From Treponema sp. (GTDB taxonomy: Bacteria > Spirochaetota > Spirochaetia > Treponematales > Treponemataceae): a stretch of DNA of 58,796 nucleotides. The stretch spans positions 1-58,796 of the forward strand of contig JAILEY010000081.1 of NCBI GenBank assembly GCA_024687165.1. The letters run 5' to 3'. The stretch's first letter is position 1; each line of letters starts with the position of its first letter. The notes under the pieces are model-generated. The model did no database searches. It saw nothing but the letters and a program-made list of their open reading frames with translations, and was not told the origin of the DNA. Shown here in pieces: positions 33,102-42,877 of the stretch. The position numbers and the translations under genes are program-made.

Positions 33102-35159
33102 TTAAATTCTAAAAAGAAGATCCTCGTATGTCGGGAACGGAATGTATTCTTTCGGAAGAAGAGGTTCAATGCTGTCTGCAACAGTACGTACTTCTTTCAT
33201 CGCAGGAAGAATTTCATCCGCATAGATTTTTGCTTTCTTCATGCAGTCATTTTCTGCAGAAGCTTTATTGTGCAGTGCATCGAGTTTTTCTGATTTTGCA
33301 TAAAGCTCATCTGTAAGTTTTTCAAGCTGACTTGAAATTGATGCTGAAGCCTTTGTTTTTAATCCGTTGAGAACCAGAATGTACTTGAATGCAGCTGGAA
33401 GAATTTCCTGTCTTACCATTTCAAGCATTGTGTTTACTTCGATGTTGCGGATCTTTGAATATTTTTCAAGCTTGATTTCGTAATGACTTTCAAGTTCAAC
33501 TTTTGTGTAAACTTTAAGGTCTGTAAAAAGCTTTACATTTTTTGCATCAAGGTAATGTGCTGTTGCGTCTGGTGTTGTTCTTAAATTTAAGAGACCGCGT
33601 TTTTCAGCTTCTTCAACCCATGACTCAGCATATCCGTCTCCGTTAAAGAGAATGTTCCAGTGTGCAGTAATTTCTGCTTTGATAAGCTCATCAAGTGCTT
33701 TGTCAAAATCAGAAGCCTTTTCAAGCTTATCTGCAAATTTTTTGAGAGTGTATGCTACGATTGAATTGAGAGTTGTATTTGGTCCTGAAATTGAAAGTGA
33801 AGAACCTACAGAACGGAATTCAAATTTATTTCCTGTGAATGCAAATGGAGAAGTTCTGTTTCTGTCTGTTGAATCCTTTGGAATGGAAGGAAGAACTTCT
33901 GCTCCAATCGACATTTTTTCTTTTGTAGCTCCGTTGAAAGATTTTCCTTCCTTAATGCATTTGAGGACTTCGTAAAGTTCATCACCAAGATACATTGAAA
34001 TGATTGCAGGAGGTGCTTCACAAGCTCCAAGTCTGTGGTCGTTTCCGGCAGATGCAACACAGATCCTAAGCAGATCCTGATTTTCATCAACTGCCTTTAT
34101 GATTGCAGTAAGGAACAGAAGAAACTGTGCGTTCTTTGCAGGAGTATCTCCAGGTTCAAGAAGATTTTCTCCCAGGTTTGTTGAGAGAGACCAGTTGTTG
34201 TGTTTTCCGCTTCCATTTACACCTTCAAAAGGTTTTTCGTGCAAAAGACATACAAGGCCATGCTTTCGTGCAACTTTTTTCATAAGTTCCATCGTAAGCT
34301 GATTCTGATCTGCGCTCAAATTTGTTGTTGTAAAAATCGGAGCCATTTCATGCTGTGCAGGTGCGGCTTCGTTATGCTCTGTTTTTGAATAAATTCCGTA
34401 TGACCAGAGAACATCGTTAAGTTCTTCCATGTACTTTGCAATGCGTGGTTTAAGTGCTGCAAAATACTGATCATCCATTTCCTGTCCTTTTGGGGGCTTT
34501 GCACCGAACAAAGTTCTTCCTGTAAGCTGAAGGTCTCTTCGTGCAAAAAAGTTTTTTTCATCAACAAGAAAATATTCCTGCTCTGAACCTACAGTTGTAT
34601 TTACGTGAGTTGCTTCATTATTTCCAAAGAGCCTCAAGATTCTTAAAGTCTGCTCGTTGATAACTTCCATTGAACGAAGAAGCGGAGTTTTTTTATCAAG
34701 TGCTTCACCAGTGTATGAACAGAAGGCTGTTGGAATACAAAGAGTATGTTCCTTTACAAATGGATAGCTTGTAGGATCCCAGACTGTATATCCGCGTGCT
34801 TCAAAAGTTGCTCTTCTTCCGCCACTTGGAAAACTTGAAGCATCAGGTTCTCCTTTAACAAGTTCTTTTCCGCTGAAAGTCATTATTACAGAACCGTCAT
34901 CCTGAGGTGTAATGAAACTGTCGTGCTTTTCTGCAGTGAATCCGTTTAAAGGCTGGAACCAGTGAGCAAAATGAGTTGCTCCTTTTTCTATGGCCCATTC
35001 CTTCATGGCATGTGCAACAACATTTGCCACTTCTATATTCAAAGATTCGCCGTTATCAAAAGTTTTTTTCAATGCCTTGAAAGTTTCTTTCGGCAATCTT
35101 TCCTTCATTACCTGCTGGTTAAAAACCATGCTCCCAAAATGTTCCGGAACGTTCTGCAT
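33102..35159 (-). CDS. glnN: Glutamine synthetase type III
   Basis: Ammonia assimilation: glutamate + NH3 + ATP to glutamine. The 685-residue length marks the large type III (GlnN) class. Motifs include [40 protein letters not shown] and [13 protein letters not shown], which form the ATP/metal and ammonia site. The start at 35159 (MQNVPEHFG) was chosen because it begins the family's usual N-terminus. Its promoter is TTGAAA (35217-35222), 17 bases, TATTAT (35194-35199), leaving a leader of about 30 bases with an AGGGG sequence. Upstream in-frame ATGs lie inside the promoter. Confidence 0.93.
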   Translation of the reverse strand: MQNVPEHFGSMVFNQQVMKERLPKETFKALKKTFDNGESLNIEVANVVAHAMKEWAIEKGATHFAHWFQPLNGFTAEKHDSFITPQDDGSVIMTFSGKELVKGEPDASSFPSGGRRATFEARGYTVWDPTSYPFVKEHTLCIPTAFCSYTGEALDKKTPLLRSMEVINEQTLRILRLFGNNEATHVNTTVGSEQEYFLVDEKNFFARRDLQLTGRTLFGAKPPKGQEMDDQYFAALKPRIAKYMEELNDVLWSYGIYSKTEHNEAAPAQHEMAPIFTTTNLSADQNQLTMELMKKVARKHGLVCLLHEKPFEGVNGSGKHNNWSLSTNLGENLLEPGDTPAKNAQFLLFLTAIIKAVDENQDLLRICVASAGNDHRLGACEAPPAIISMYLGDELYEVLKCIKEGKSFNGATKEKMSIGAEVLPSIPKDSTDRNRTSPFAFTGNKFEFRSVGSSLSISGPNTTLNSIVAYTLKKFADKLEKASDFDKALDELIKAEITAHWNILFNGDGYAESWVEEAEKRGLLNLRTTPDATAHYLDAKNVKLFTDLKVYTKVELESHYEIKLEKYSKIRNIEVNTMLEMVRQEILPAAFKYILVLNGLKTKASASISSQLEKLTDELYAKSEKLDALHNKASAENDCMKKAKIYADEILPAMKEVRTVADSIEPLLPKEYIPFPTYEDLLFRI

Positions 35160-35193
35160 TTTTATCATACCCCTATATAAAAATGATAGGAGA

Positions 35194-35222
35194 ATAATAT
35201 CATAATGAATCATGATTTTCAA
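35194..35222 (-). promoter_or_regulatory. glnN promoter
   Basis: On the minus strand: TTGAAA (35217-35222), a 17-base spacer, TATTAT (35194-35199). A small inverted repeat (CCTAT...ATAGG, 35171-35190) lies between the -10 and the start codon. Confidence 0.6.
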
Positions 35223-35246
35223 TTAAACTAGTAATATAGAAAAAAC

Positions 35247-35275
35247 TTGAAAAAAATATATTCCGGGATTAAAAT
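35247..35275 (+). promoter_or_regulatory. Promoter of the propeller/HD-GYP gene
   Basis: TTGAAA (35247-35252), a 17-base spacer, TAAAAT (35270-35275). This gives a leader of about 25 bases that ends in a GAAGG RBS. Confidence 0.55.
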
Positions 35276-35307
35276 TAATTATCAAATTTTAAAAGTGAAG
35301 GTAAAAA

Positions 35308-38300
35308 ATGGATTTAACCGGTGTCAAAAATAAGTATGCATTCTTTGTAGTCTGCCTTGTATTGAATCTGGTGGGCCTTGCACTTTCGGCTTTTTTTTGT
35401 TTCCCGATAAATCTTGATGTCATCGGTTCGATTCTTGCATCTTCTTTCCTTTCATTGCCTTTTACTGTTGCTGCTGCTGTAGTTCCTCATTTTATTATTG
35501 CACAGAATTTTCTTTCAGCCTTTTTAAGTGCAGTTTCATCCGCAGCCGTTGCAGTTATTTTTTACTATGGAATAAAAAGACTCCATCATTTAAGGATAAA
35601 TTCATATATTGTACTTGGAACTTTTTCGGCTTTTGCAGTTTCATTGCTTTTATTTATTTTTTCTTTTATTCCGTATTTTAATGACGGTAATATCTGGTCG
35701 TCTTCCCTCGCTCAGTTGATAAGTGAAAGCAGAATTAATCCTGTAATTTCAAAGTTTGCATCGTTTCTTGCAGTTAATCTTTTTGATATTCAGATTTCTT
35801 CAATCGTATCTTTTGGGATAATTCAGGTTTTAAATTATAAATCTGGAAAGCTTGAAAAAAGAAAAGCAAAAAAAATTTTTATTAATCTTGCTGTAATTTC
35901 AGTTCTTCTTTTTCCTATTTTGATTATTGAAACAATTTTTGTTCATCATATTCCTGAAAGAAAATTTTACGATGAAAAAAATATTGCTGCTTCAAAAAAA
36001 TCCGTTGAAGGTGATGTGAATAATCCTGTTGATTTGGATAATTACAGATATACACTTTATGATCGTTCAAGCGGAATGACTTCATCGGATTCAAATTGTA
36101 TTTGTGAAACTGATGACGGCTATATCTGGATTGGAAGTTATTCCGGTCTTACAAAATATGACGGAACAAATTTTACTTTTCTGTCCGACAGCGGAATTAC
36201 AAATGTTACTGCCATGATGAAGGATAGAGAAGGTGCCTTGTGGATTGGAACAAATGATCAGGGAGTTGCAAGATACAATGCACGGGAAGATAAATTTGTT
36301 TTCTGCAATCTTAAGGATGATAATTCTGTTTATTCAATCAGATCTTTCTGTCAGACTTCTACAGGAAAAATTTATGTCGGTACTTCCGGAAGATTGTGTA
36401 GAATCGGTGAGGATGGATTTTTAAAAGTTATTGATGCAGATTTAAATTATATAAGCTCAATCGTGTCCTGGGGAAACAGAGTTGCAGGTACTACACGGCA
36501 GGGAGAATTTTTTGTTGTAGAAGGCGATCACCTTGTTGCGCTTCTTGATCCTGCAGAAATGGGATTTAGATTTACCTGTGTTGCTTCAGACGGATTTAAT
36601 CTTGTTGCAGGGACTTCTGAAAACTTTATAAAAAAAATAAAATTTAAAGACGGAAAAATTGAATTAGCAGAAACATTTTCAACGCTTAAACTATTTAACA
36701 TAACGTCGCTGTATTTTGGAAAAAACAATAATCTTTTTTTTACAACAGAAGGCGAAATTGGTTTGTTTAACGAAAAGTTTGAAATGAGCTTCAGGTTTAT
36801 TCCTGGCTTTTCAAAAATCAGAGCTATACATGAAGATTATGAAGGCAATCTCTGGGTTTCATCTGCAAGATATGGTGTACTTAAATTTTCAGAAAATAAT
36901 TTTTCAAAAATAAATATTCATCAGGAAGCTTCAAATGCAGTCTGCCTGTTTGACGGAAAATATTATTTTGGAACAGACAAGCGCCTTGAAATAAAAGACG
37001 CAGCAACTGGAAAATTTATTTATGATGACCTTGCAAAATATCTTGAAAAAAACAGAATCAGATATCTTTATAAAGACCTCGCTGATAATCTGTGGGTTTG
37101 TTCTTATGGAGATAAAGGTCTTGTAAAATATTCAAAGAACGGAAATATTCAGCTTGTTTCAAAAGGCGATCTTTCTCAGTTTAATTTCAGATGCATCACA
37201 AATGTTGACAAAGAGAATCTTGTTGCAGGAACTAAGGCTAACGGAATCCTCTTTTTGAATTCTGACGGCACAACAAATCTTGTTGATGATGAAGACGGAC
37301 TTTCAAATCTTCAGATTCTGAATCTGTATGTTGATGCAGAAAAAAATGTTTATGCAGGAACTGACGGCGGCGGAATTTATGTTCTGAAAGATCAGAAAAT
37401 CGTAAAGCATATTGACCGAAGCAGTGGCCTTACTTCTGATGTAATCATGAAAATCGTTCCATATAAAGATAAGGGGACATTCCTTGTTACAAGTAATTCT
37501 CTCTGTTATATGGAAAATGATTCTGTTGTTCCGCTGACAAAATTTCCTTTCTATAATAATTTTGATGTTATCCTCAAAGGTGAAAAAGTTTTTGTAACGG
37601 CAAGTTCAGGTTTGTATGAATTAAGTGCGGAAGATTTAAGACAGAATAAAATTTCTTCATATAAACTTTATGATCGCTCAATGGGACTTGATGTAGACTT
37701 CGTTCCAAACTCAGTTAATGTTGCAGAAAAAAACAGACTCTTGCTTTGTTCAAACAGCGGTGTGTATTCGTTTGATTTAATGAAAAAAGATTCAAGTCAT
37801 CCTGTTTATAAATTTGATGTTTCAAGCGTAACTGCTGACGGACAAAAAATAAAATGCAAAGACGGCAAATATGTAATTCCAGCTGGTGTAAGAAAAATTT
37901 CTCTTCTCCCTGGAATCAGAAATTATTCAATCCCGAACTTTAAGATTAAGTTTTATATTGAAGGCTATAATGATGAAGCAGAATATTTTGCTCAGGATAA
38001 AATTTCTCCGCTGAATATTTATCATTTGAATTACGGAACTTACAGAATCTGGATAAAAATATTTGATGATGCAAATAATCTTCTTCAGGAAAAAAATTAT
38101 CTTTTAAAGAAAGAAGCGTTTATCTGGGAAACAACATGGTATAAGCTTTTCCTCATTTATGCTGTCTTCTGGATTTTTGCAAATATCATCTGGAGTGTTG
38201 TTTCATACATTCTTTATCTGAGGGAAGAGCTTCGGGTTCAGGACCAGAAAAGAATTCAGGAAGTTATTGAAACATTTACTGGTTTTGTTGATGCAAAAGA

Positions 38301-38811
38301 TTCGTACACTGCAGGTCATTCAAGCCGTGTTGCACAGATTTCCAAAACGATTGCATCATATCTTGGATACAGCGATGAAGTTTGCCAGAATATTTTTTAC
38401 TGCGCACTTCTTCATGACTGCGGAAAAATAGGTATTCCAGATTCCATTCTTACAAAGCCGGGTGCATTGAGTGATGAAGAATATACTTCGATGAAAACTC
38501 ATACAATTAAAGGATGGGAAATTCTTCACGGAATGTCTTCAATTCCTGATGCACTTAATGCAGCAAGAAGTCACCATGAACGTTTTGATGGAAACGGTTA
38601 TCCTGACAAGCTTAAGGGAAAGGATATTCCAGAACTTGCAAGAATAATTTGTCTTGCAGATTCTTATGACGCAATGAATACAAACAGATGCTACAGAGAG
38701 CATCTTGAGAAAAACGTTATTATTGAAGAACTTAGAAGATGCGCAGGAACACAGTTTGATCCGGATTTAGTTGAAATCTTAATTAAACTGATTAAAAGCG
38801 GCGTTGTATAA
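35308..38811 (+). CDS. Membrane sensor with two-component-type beta-propeller and HD-GYP c-di-GMP phosphodiesterase
   Basis: The 1167-residue protein has four parts. The N-terminus has about six TM helices (about 10-215), resembling ECF substrate-component or MASE-type sensor domains. A long propeller region (about 245-830) has repeated Reg_prop blades such as DGYIWIGSYSGLTKYDG, GALWIGTNDQGVARYN, GNLWVSSARYGVLKF and NVYAGTDGGGIYVL. A Y_Y_Y-type sandwich follows (about 860-940), then a TM helix (about 955-975). The end is an HD-GYP domain with HDCGKIGIPD and HHERFDGNGYP, the full metal and substrate motifs. It should hydrolyse c-di-GMP in response to an external ligand. Such propellers normally feed histidine kinases. 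Confidence 0.88.
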   Translation: MDLTGVKNKYAFFVVCLVLNLVGLALSAFFCFPINLDVIGSILASSFLSLPFTVAAAVVPHFIIAQNFLSAFLSAVSSAAVAVIFYYGIKRLHHLRINSYIVLGTFSAFAVSLLLFIFSFIPYFNDGNIWSSSLAQLISESRINPVISKFASFLAVNLFDIQISSIVSFGIIQVLNYKSGKLEKRKAKKIFINLAVISVLLFPILIIETIFVHHIPERKFYDEKNIAASKKSVEGDVNNPVDLDNYRYTLYDRSSGMTSSDSNCICETDDGYIWIGSYSGLTKYDGTNFTFLSDSGITNVTAMMKDREGALWIGTNDQGVARYNAREDKFVFCNLKDDNSVYSIRSFCQTSTGKIYVGTSGRLCRIGEDGFLKVIDADLNYISSIVSWGNRVAGTTRQGEFFVVEGDHLVALLDPAEMGFRFTCVASDGFNLVAGTSENFIKKIKFKDGKIELAETFSTLKLFNITSLYFGKNNNLFFTTEGEIGLFNEKFEMSFRFIPGFSKIRAIHEDYEGNLWVSSARYGVLKFSENNFSKINIHQEASNAVCLFDGKYYFGTDKRLEIKDAATGKFIYDDLAKYLEKNRIRYLYKDLADNLWVCSYGDKGLVKYSKNGNIQLVSKGDLSQFNFRCITNVDKENLVAGTKANGILFLNSDGTTNLVDDEDGLSNLQILNLYVDAEKNVYAGTDGGGIYVLKDQKIVKHIDRSSGLTSDVIMKIVPYKDKGTFLVTSNSLCYMENDSVVPLTKFPFYNNFDVILKGEKVFVTASSGLYELSAEDLRQNKISSYKLYDRSMGLDVDFVPNSVNVAEKNRLLLCSNSGVYSFDLMKKDSSHPVYKFDVSSVTADGQKIKCKDGKYVIPAGVRKISLLPGIRNYSIPNFKIKFYIEGYNDEAEYFAQDKISPLNIYHLNYGTYRIWIKIFDDANNLLQEKNYLLKKEAFIWETTWYKLFLIYAVFWIFANIIWSVVSYILYLREELRVQDQKRIQEVIETFTGFVDAKDSYTAGHSSRVAQISKTIASYLGYSDEVCQNIFYCALLHDCGKIGIPDSILTKPGALSDEEYTSMKTHTIKGWEILHGMSSIPDALNAARSHHERFDGNGYPDKLKGKDIPELARIICLADSYDAMNTNRCYREHLEKNVIIEELRRCAGTQFDPDLVEILIKLIKSGVV

Positions 38812-38828
38812 TTTATTTTTTTTGAAAC

Positions 38829-38857
38829 TCGACATTTGCGCTGATATTCACTATAAT
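38829..38857 (+). promoter_or_regulatory. guaB promoter
   Basis: TCGACA (one mismatch to consensus), a 17-base spacer, a perfect TATAAT (38852-38857). The upstream sequence TTTTGAAACTCGACATTTG nearly repeats the htpG promoter region at 54611-54629. Confidence 0.65.
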
Positions 38858-38904
38858 ACGTTGGCAAATAGTTATTATCTTTATAAATTTTACAGGAGAT
38901 TTCC

Positions 38905-40410
38905 ATGGCTTACTATTATGAAGAACCATCCCACACATTTGCCGAGTACCTTTTGATTCCTGGATACACATCAGAAGATTGTATTCCAGATAACGTTTCA
39001 CTTAAAACACCTGTTGTCAGATACAATAAGAAGGCTGGTGAAAAGCCATCCCTCACAATGAATATTCCTATGGTTTCTGCAGTAATGCAGTCCGTTTCAG
39101 ATGATAAGCTTGCTATTGCACTTGCAAAGGAAGGCGGAATCAGTTTTATTTTTGGTTCACAGACAATTGAAAATCAGGCTGCAATGGTTGCACGCGTTAA
39201 AGCATATAAAGCAGGATTTGTAACATCTGATTCAAATATCCGCCCTGACCAGACAATTTCAGAAGTTGTAGAACTTATTGAAAAAACAGGTCACAGTACA
39301 ATCGCAGTTACAAGCGACGGTTCGGCTCATGGAAAGCTTGAAGGAATCATTACAGAACGCGACTACAGAATTAATCATGTTGCACCGGATGCAAAAGTAA
39401 GCGAATACATGACACCTTTTGCAAAGCTTGTTACAGGAAAAGACGGAATTTCTCTTTCTGAAGCAAATGACCTTATCTGGGCACATAAAGTAAATCAGCT
39501 TCCTGTAATTGATTCAAACGGAAATCTTGTTTCAATGGTTTTCCGCAAGGACTTTGATAATCACCAGACATATCCGAATGAAAATCTTGATTCACAGCAC
39601 AGATATATTGTTGGTGCAGGAATTAACACACGCGACTATATGGATCGTGTTCCGGCTCTTCTTGATGCAGGTGTTGATGTTCTTTGTCTTGATTCTTCTG
39701 AAGGATATTCATGCTGGCAGGGAAAGGCACTTAGAGAAATCCACGCAAAATGGCCGAATGCAAAAGTTGGTGCAGGTAATGTTGTAGACCGCGAAGGATT
39801 TATGTATCTTGCAGAACAGGGTGCAGACTTTATTAAGATTGGTATCGGTGGTGGATCAATCTGTATCACACGTGAAACAAAAGGTATTGGTCGTGGACAG
39901 GCTACAGCAACTATCGAAGTTGCAAAGGCTCGTGATGAATATTATCAGAAAACAGGAATCTACATTCCAATCTGTTCAGACGGTGGTGTAGTTCACGATT
40001 ATCATATCACTCTTGCTCTTGCAATGGGTGCAGACTTTGTAATGCAGGGTAGATATTTCGCACGCTTTGATGAATCTCCAACTGCAAAGCTTAATATCAA
40101 CGGAAGCTTCGTAAAGGAATACTGGGGTGAAGGAAGTAACCGCGCAAGAAACTGGCAGCGTTATGATGTTGGCGGAAAGAAGACAATGGCTTTTGAAGAA
40201 GGTGTTGATTCTTACGTTCCATACGCAGGTCATTTGCATGACGGTGTTGCACTTACAACAAGCAAGATTATTCACACAATGTGTAACTGTGGTGCTCTTT
40301 CAATCCCTGAACTTCAGGAAAAAGCAAAGATCACTCTTGTAAGCCAGACAACAATCAGTGAAGGAAGTGCTCACGACGTTGTTGTAAAAAACACAAGCAT
40401 TAATTCATAA
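38905..40410 (+). CDS. guaB: IMP dehydrogenase (Tritrichomonas-like type)
   Basis: Oxidises IMP to XMP with NAD, the committed step to GMP. The 501-residue TIM barrel carries a CBS pair (about 100-220, [10 protein letters not shown]...VFRKDF). The catalytic C320 lies in [10 protein letters not shown], and the flap has [10 protein letters not shown] and [13 protein letters not shown]. The N-terminus [20 protein letters not shown] and the flap closely follow what I remember of Tritrichomonas foetus IMPDH, whose catalytic Cys is 319, rather than typical bacterial GuaB. A CAGGAG RBS precedes the ATG. Terminated by a strong hairpin at 40431. Confidence 0.95.
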   Translation: MAYYYEEPSHTFAEYLLIPGYTSEDCIPDNVSLKTPVVRYNKKAGEKPSLTMNIPMVSAVMQSVSDDKLAIALAKEGGISFIFGSQTIENQAAMVARVKAYKAGFVTSDSNIRPDQTISEVVELIEKTGHSTIAVTSDGSAHGKLEGIITERDYRINHVAPDAKVSEYMTPFAKLVTGKDGISLSEANDLIWAHKVNQLPVIDSNGNLVSMVFRKDFDNHQTYPNENLDSQHRYIVGAGINTRDYMDRVPALLDAGVDVLCLDSSEGYSCWQGKALREIHAKWPNAKVGAGNVVDREGFMYLAEQGADFIKIGIGGGSICITRETKGIGRGQATATIEVAKARDEYYQKTGIYIPICSDGGVVHDYHITLALAMGADFVMQGRYFARFDESPTAKLNINGSFVKEYWGEGSNRARNWQRYDVGGKKTMAFEEGVDSYVPYAGHLHDGVALTTSKIIHTMCNCGALSIPELQEKAKITLVSQTTISEGSAHDVVVKNTSINS

Positions 40411-40430
40411 ACTTACGTAAAATAATTTAT

Positions 40431-40464
40431 AAAACTGCTTCGGTTTTCTGAGGCAGTTTTTTTT
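40431..40464 (+). terminator. Strong intrinsic terminator after guaB
   Basis: A long stem AAAACTGCTTCGG / CTGAGGCAGTTTT (13 pairs including G-U) with a TTTT loop, followed by more T residues. Confidence 0.85.
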
Positions 40465-40496
40465 ATGTAAAATAGTAATTTCGAATTATTATAGAT

Positions 40497-40536
40497 ATAA
40501 TAAAATTGGAGCGACTGGAAGCCAATTTTGTTATTT
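40497..40536. repeat. MITE-like element, minimal remnant (terminal arms only)
   Basis: TAATAAAATTGGAGCGACTGG followed by AAGCCAATTTTGTTATTT: the left and right ends of the 165-bp element joined with the interior lost. The flanks also resemble those of copy 1 (upstream AATTT-GAATTRTTAT, downstream TTTTTTAAGA). It lies in the gap between guaB and the small zinc protein gene. Confidence 0.6.
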
Positions 40537-40599
40537 TTTTAAGAGAATTGAACTTATTTTAAAATATTAAATTAAACTGCCGCAAATTCGGAGGTTTTT

Positions 40600-40809
40600 A
40601 TGAGATGCCCAAAATGTCATGGAGAAAATTGTCAGATTATCAACGAAGTAACTACAACCGGAAAAGATTTTTCTGCCGGACAAAGCTGCTGCGGCTACAT
40701 TCTGTTTGGGCCAATCGGACTGCTTTGTGGAGCCTGCGGAGAAGGTAAGCAGGTAAAAAATACAAATTACTGGGTTTGTAAAAATTGCGGAAACAAATGG
40801 AAAGTTTAA
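40600..40809 (+). CDS. Small zinc-ribbon protein
   Basis: The 69-residue protein begins with a CPKC zinc knuckle (about 3-6) and ends with CKNCGNKW (about 60-67), with a Gly/Cys-rich hydrophobic centre (SCCGYILFGPIGLLCGACGEG). It probably binds one zinc; the role is unknown. A CGGAGG RBS lies 7 bases before the ATG. The next gene's start overlaps its last codons. Confidence 0.7.
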   Translation: MRCPKCHGENCQIINEVTTTGKDFSAGQSCCGYILFGPIGLLCGACGEGKQVKNTNYWVCKNCGNKWKV

Positions 40810-41177
40810 ACAGTAAATCCGTAATCAGATGGAAAAAGTTTATGGCATTTGGAGCTCGCTTAGGCTGTCATCAGATGCCGGAGAGAAGTTTTTTTATAAA
40901 AGGATATCAGTTTTTTGTATGCGCCCGTTGTACTGGTGTAATTGCAGGTGAAATCATCGCTATTGCAACATTCTTTTTTATAAAGCCTTCACTTATATTA
41001 TCATTATTATTGCTTATCCCGATGGCTGTAGATTGGGGGCTTCAATACTTAAAAATTTTAGAATCAACAAATATCAGGAGATTTTTTTCAGGACTTATAA
41101 GCAGCATTGGATTGACCTTTTTGTATATAAAATTTTTTGTTTTTATTTTTAAGCTTCTGATAAAGTTATTCTCTTGA
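40797..41177 (+). CDS. DUF2085 small membrane protein
   Basis: The 126-residue protein has the DUF2085 signature CHQMPERSF...FFVCARCTGV, whose cysteines could bind a metal or haem. Three hydrophobic segments follow (about 45-65, 68-85 and 97-120). The ATG at 40797, inside the end of the zinc-ribbon gene, is preferred to a TTG 12 bases earlier. The two genes are translationally coupled. The 3' end overlaps the convergent diguanylate cyclase gene by 12 bases. Function unknown. Confidence 0.75.
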   Translation: MESLNSKSVIRWKKFMAFGARLGCHQMPERSFFIKGYQFFVCARCTGVIAGEIIAIATFFFIKPSLILSLLLLIPMAVDWGLQYLKILESTNIRRFFSGLISSIGLTFLYIKFFVFIFKLLIKLFS

Positions 41178-42710
41178 TGCTTTCATTTCTTTTTTAGCAC
41201 GATACATTTCATCATCAGCACGCTTAAAGATGTTTTCATATGAGGCATCAACTTTAGGATCAAAAACAGCATAACCGATTGCGGCAGATGTCTTTTCCCA
41301 GTATTCAAGCTTTTCGTCTTCCTGTCTTGCTTTAAGCTCTCCGTTGAATTCAACAATAAGATTATCAATCTGTTCCAGATCGTGACCTTTTAAGATTACA
41401 ACAAATTCATCTCCGCCGATTCTGAAAACAGGTGAATGCTTAAATATGCGGCAGACAATCTGGCAGAGCGTAATAATTGAAATGTTTCCTTTATCATGGC
41501 CGTAATTGTCATTTATTTTTTTAAGGAAGTTCAGGTCTATCATTGCAATACCAAACTTCATTCCTTTATTGTTCATGTCGATTTCAATCTTTTTAACTTC
41601 CCTGTCGTAGGCTGTTTTATTTCTGATACCTGTAAGAGAATCTTTTGTTGCAAGCTCATTTAATTCAATTGCATGCTTCTGAGAATTTCTCAAATCATTT
41701 TTTGCCTTTGTAAGATTTTCAATGTAATTTTCAACCTCATAAATCATTTCTGTAAATTGTAAAATGATTGCAGAAATTTCATCTTCATTTGTAATTTCCG
41801 GCTTCAGCTGATTTGCAATTTTTGTATCTTTAGTCTGTGAGTATTCTTCAATTGCATTGCGGAGTTTTATAAGTTTTTTGATGTATTTAGCTCTTATTAA
41901 CAGAAGAAGCAGCAGTGAGAAAACAATAAGCACGCCTCCGACTATAGCCATGTTTTGGATTGTACTCATGTAAATATCACGCATTATTTTACTAAGTTCA
42001 ACTTCAACTGCAATAACTCCGATCTTTTCTCCGTTTATATAAAGCGGTTTATAGTAGAGACATTTTTGATTGAAAGAATCATAGCCGCTTGTAATTTTTC
42101 CAGTCTCCCAGGTCTTCCAGAGATTTTTGAATTTTGCTTTCGGATAATTTTTTGTCTTTCCAAGATTAAGAAATTTTTTCCTGAATATAGTTTTGTTTTT
42201 GCGCACACTGTCAATGATAATTGTAACATCATCTGAGCCTTTGCTTTTTGGAACCATATAATAGATGTTTTTTAAATCAAACATCTCTCGGGCTTTTTCA
42301 AAGGCAGACTGATAATATTCGTGGCTGTATATTTCGTAGTACATTTTTGTTCTTGGAGAAAGATCTTTAAAATCGATATCCTCACCAAGAACTAATCCTG
42401 GATATTCCTGTGAAATTGAAGCTTCATAATCATGTCGTGCATCCTGAACCGATTCTGTATCAAATTCAAACGGAATTCTGAATTCATCGCATTTTTCAAG
42501 ATAATAATTCTGGTACCAGGTAAAATAAATATCATCAGCCACGAGAAGTTCTTCAAGATATGATGCAACAAAAAGTGCACTTTCTTCACGCTGTTCTTTA
42601 TATATTTTTGTCTGGTTTATCATTGAAAACACAGCAGTAATTGAGAGAGAGAGAATTATAAAAGCTGCAAACATCAGAGTAAATTTAAAAGTCAAATCTT
42701 TTTGTTTCAT
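41166..42710 (-). CDS. Membrane-bound diguanylate cyclase
   Basis: The 514-residue protein has TM helices at about 8-30 and 245-265 around a Cache-like periplasmic sensor, a HAMP-like linker and a coiled coil (about 320-350). A C-terminal GGDEF domain carries IDLNFLKKINDNYGHDKGN and FRIGGDEFVVIL. The motif is intact, so it should make c-di-GMP. On its strand a TATAAT box lies about 17 bases before the ATG, with GGGGAC as a close RBS. It is the second GGDEF protein of the window and resembles the one at 12259 in layout only. Confidence 0.9.
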   Translation of the reverse strand: MKQKDLTFKFTLMFAAFIILSLSITAVFSMINQTKIYKEQREESALFVASYLEELLVADDIYFTWYQNYYLEKCDEFRIPFEFDTESVQDARHDYEASISQEYPGLVLGEDIDFKDLSPRTKMYYEIYSHEYYQSAFEKAREMFDLKNIYYMVPKSKGSDDVTIIIDSVRKNKTIFRKKFLNLGKTKNYPKAKFKNLWKTWETGKITSGYDSFNQKCLYYKPLYINGEKIGVIAVEVELSKIMRDIYMSTIQNMAIVGGVLIVFSLLLLLLIRAKYIKKLIKLRNAIEEYSQTKDTKIANQLKPEITNEDEISAIILQFTEMIYEVENYIENLTKAKNDLRNSQKHAIELNELATKDSLTGIRNKTAYDREVKKIEIDMNNKGMKFGIAMIDLNFLKKINDNYGHDKGNISIITLCQIVCRIFKHSPVFRIGGDEFVVILKGHDLEQIDNLIVEFNGELKARQEDEKLEYWEKTSAAIGYAVFDPKVDASYENIFKRADDEMYRAKKEMKASRE

Positions 42711-42877
42711 GAAAGTCCCCGCTTAAAATTATAGTACAGGTATTTGAAAATGCAAATTATGGAAGAAAGTTTTTATTTAAATAAGTCCTATGGTCAAAGC
42801 ATATAAAAAATGATAGTATTGTGCGGTTGCATTTACCGGAGACAATAAAATATCAAACTCATATTTGGGAGAAAAAA

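Noticed and set aside
42821-42877. An extended N-terminus for PurA
   Set aside because: The extra 19 residues are unlike the family, and a GGGAG RBS precedes the ATG at 42878.
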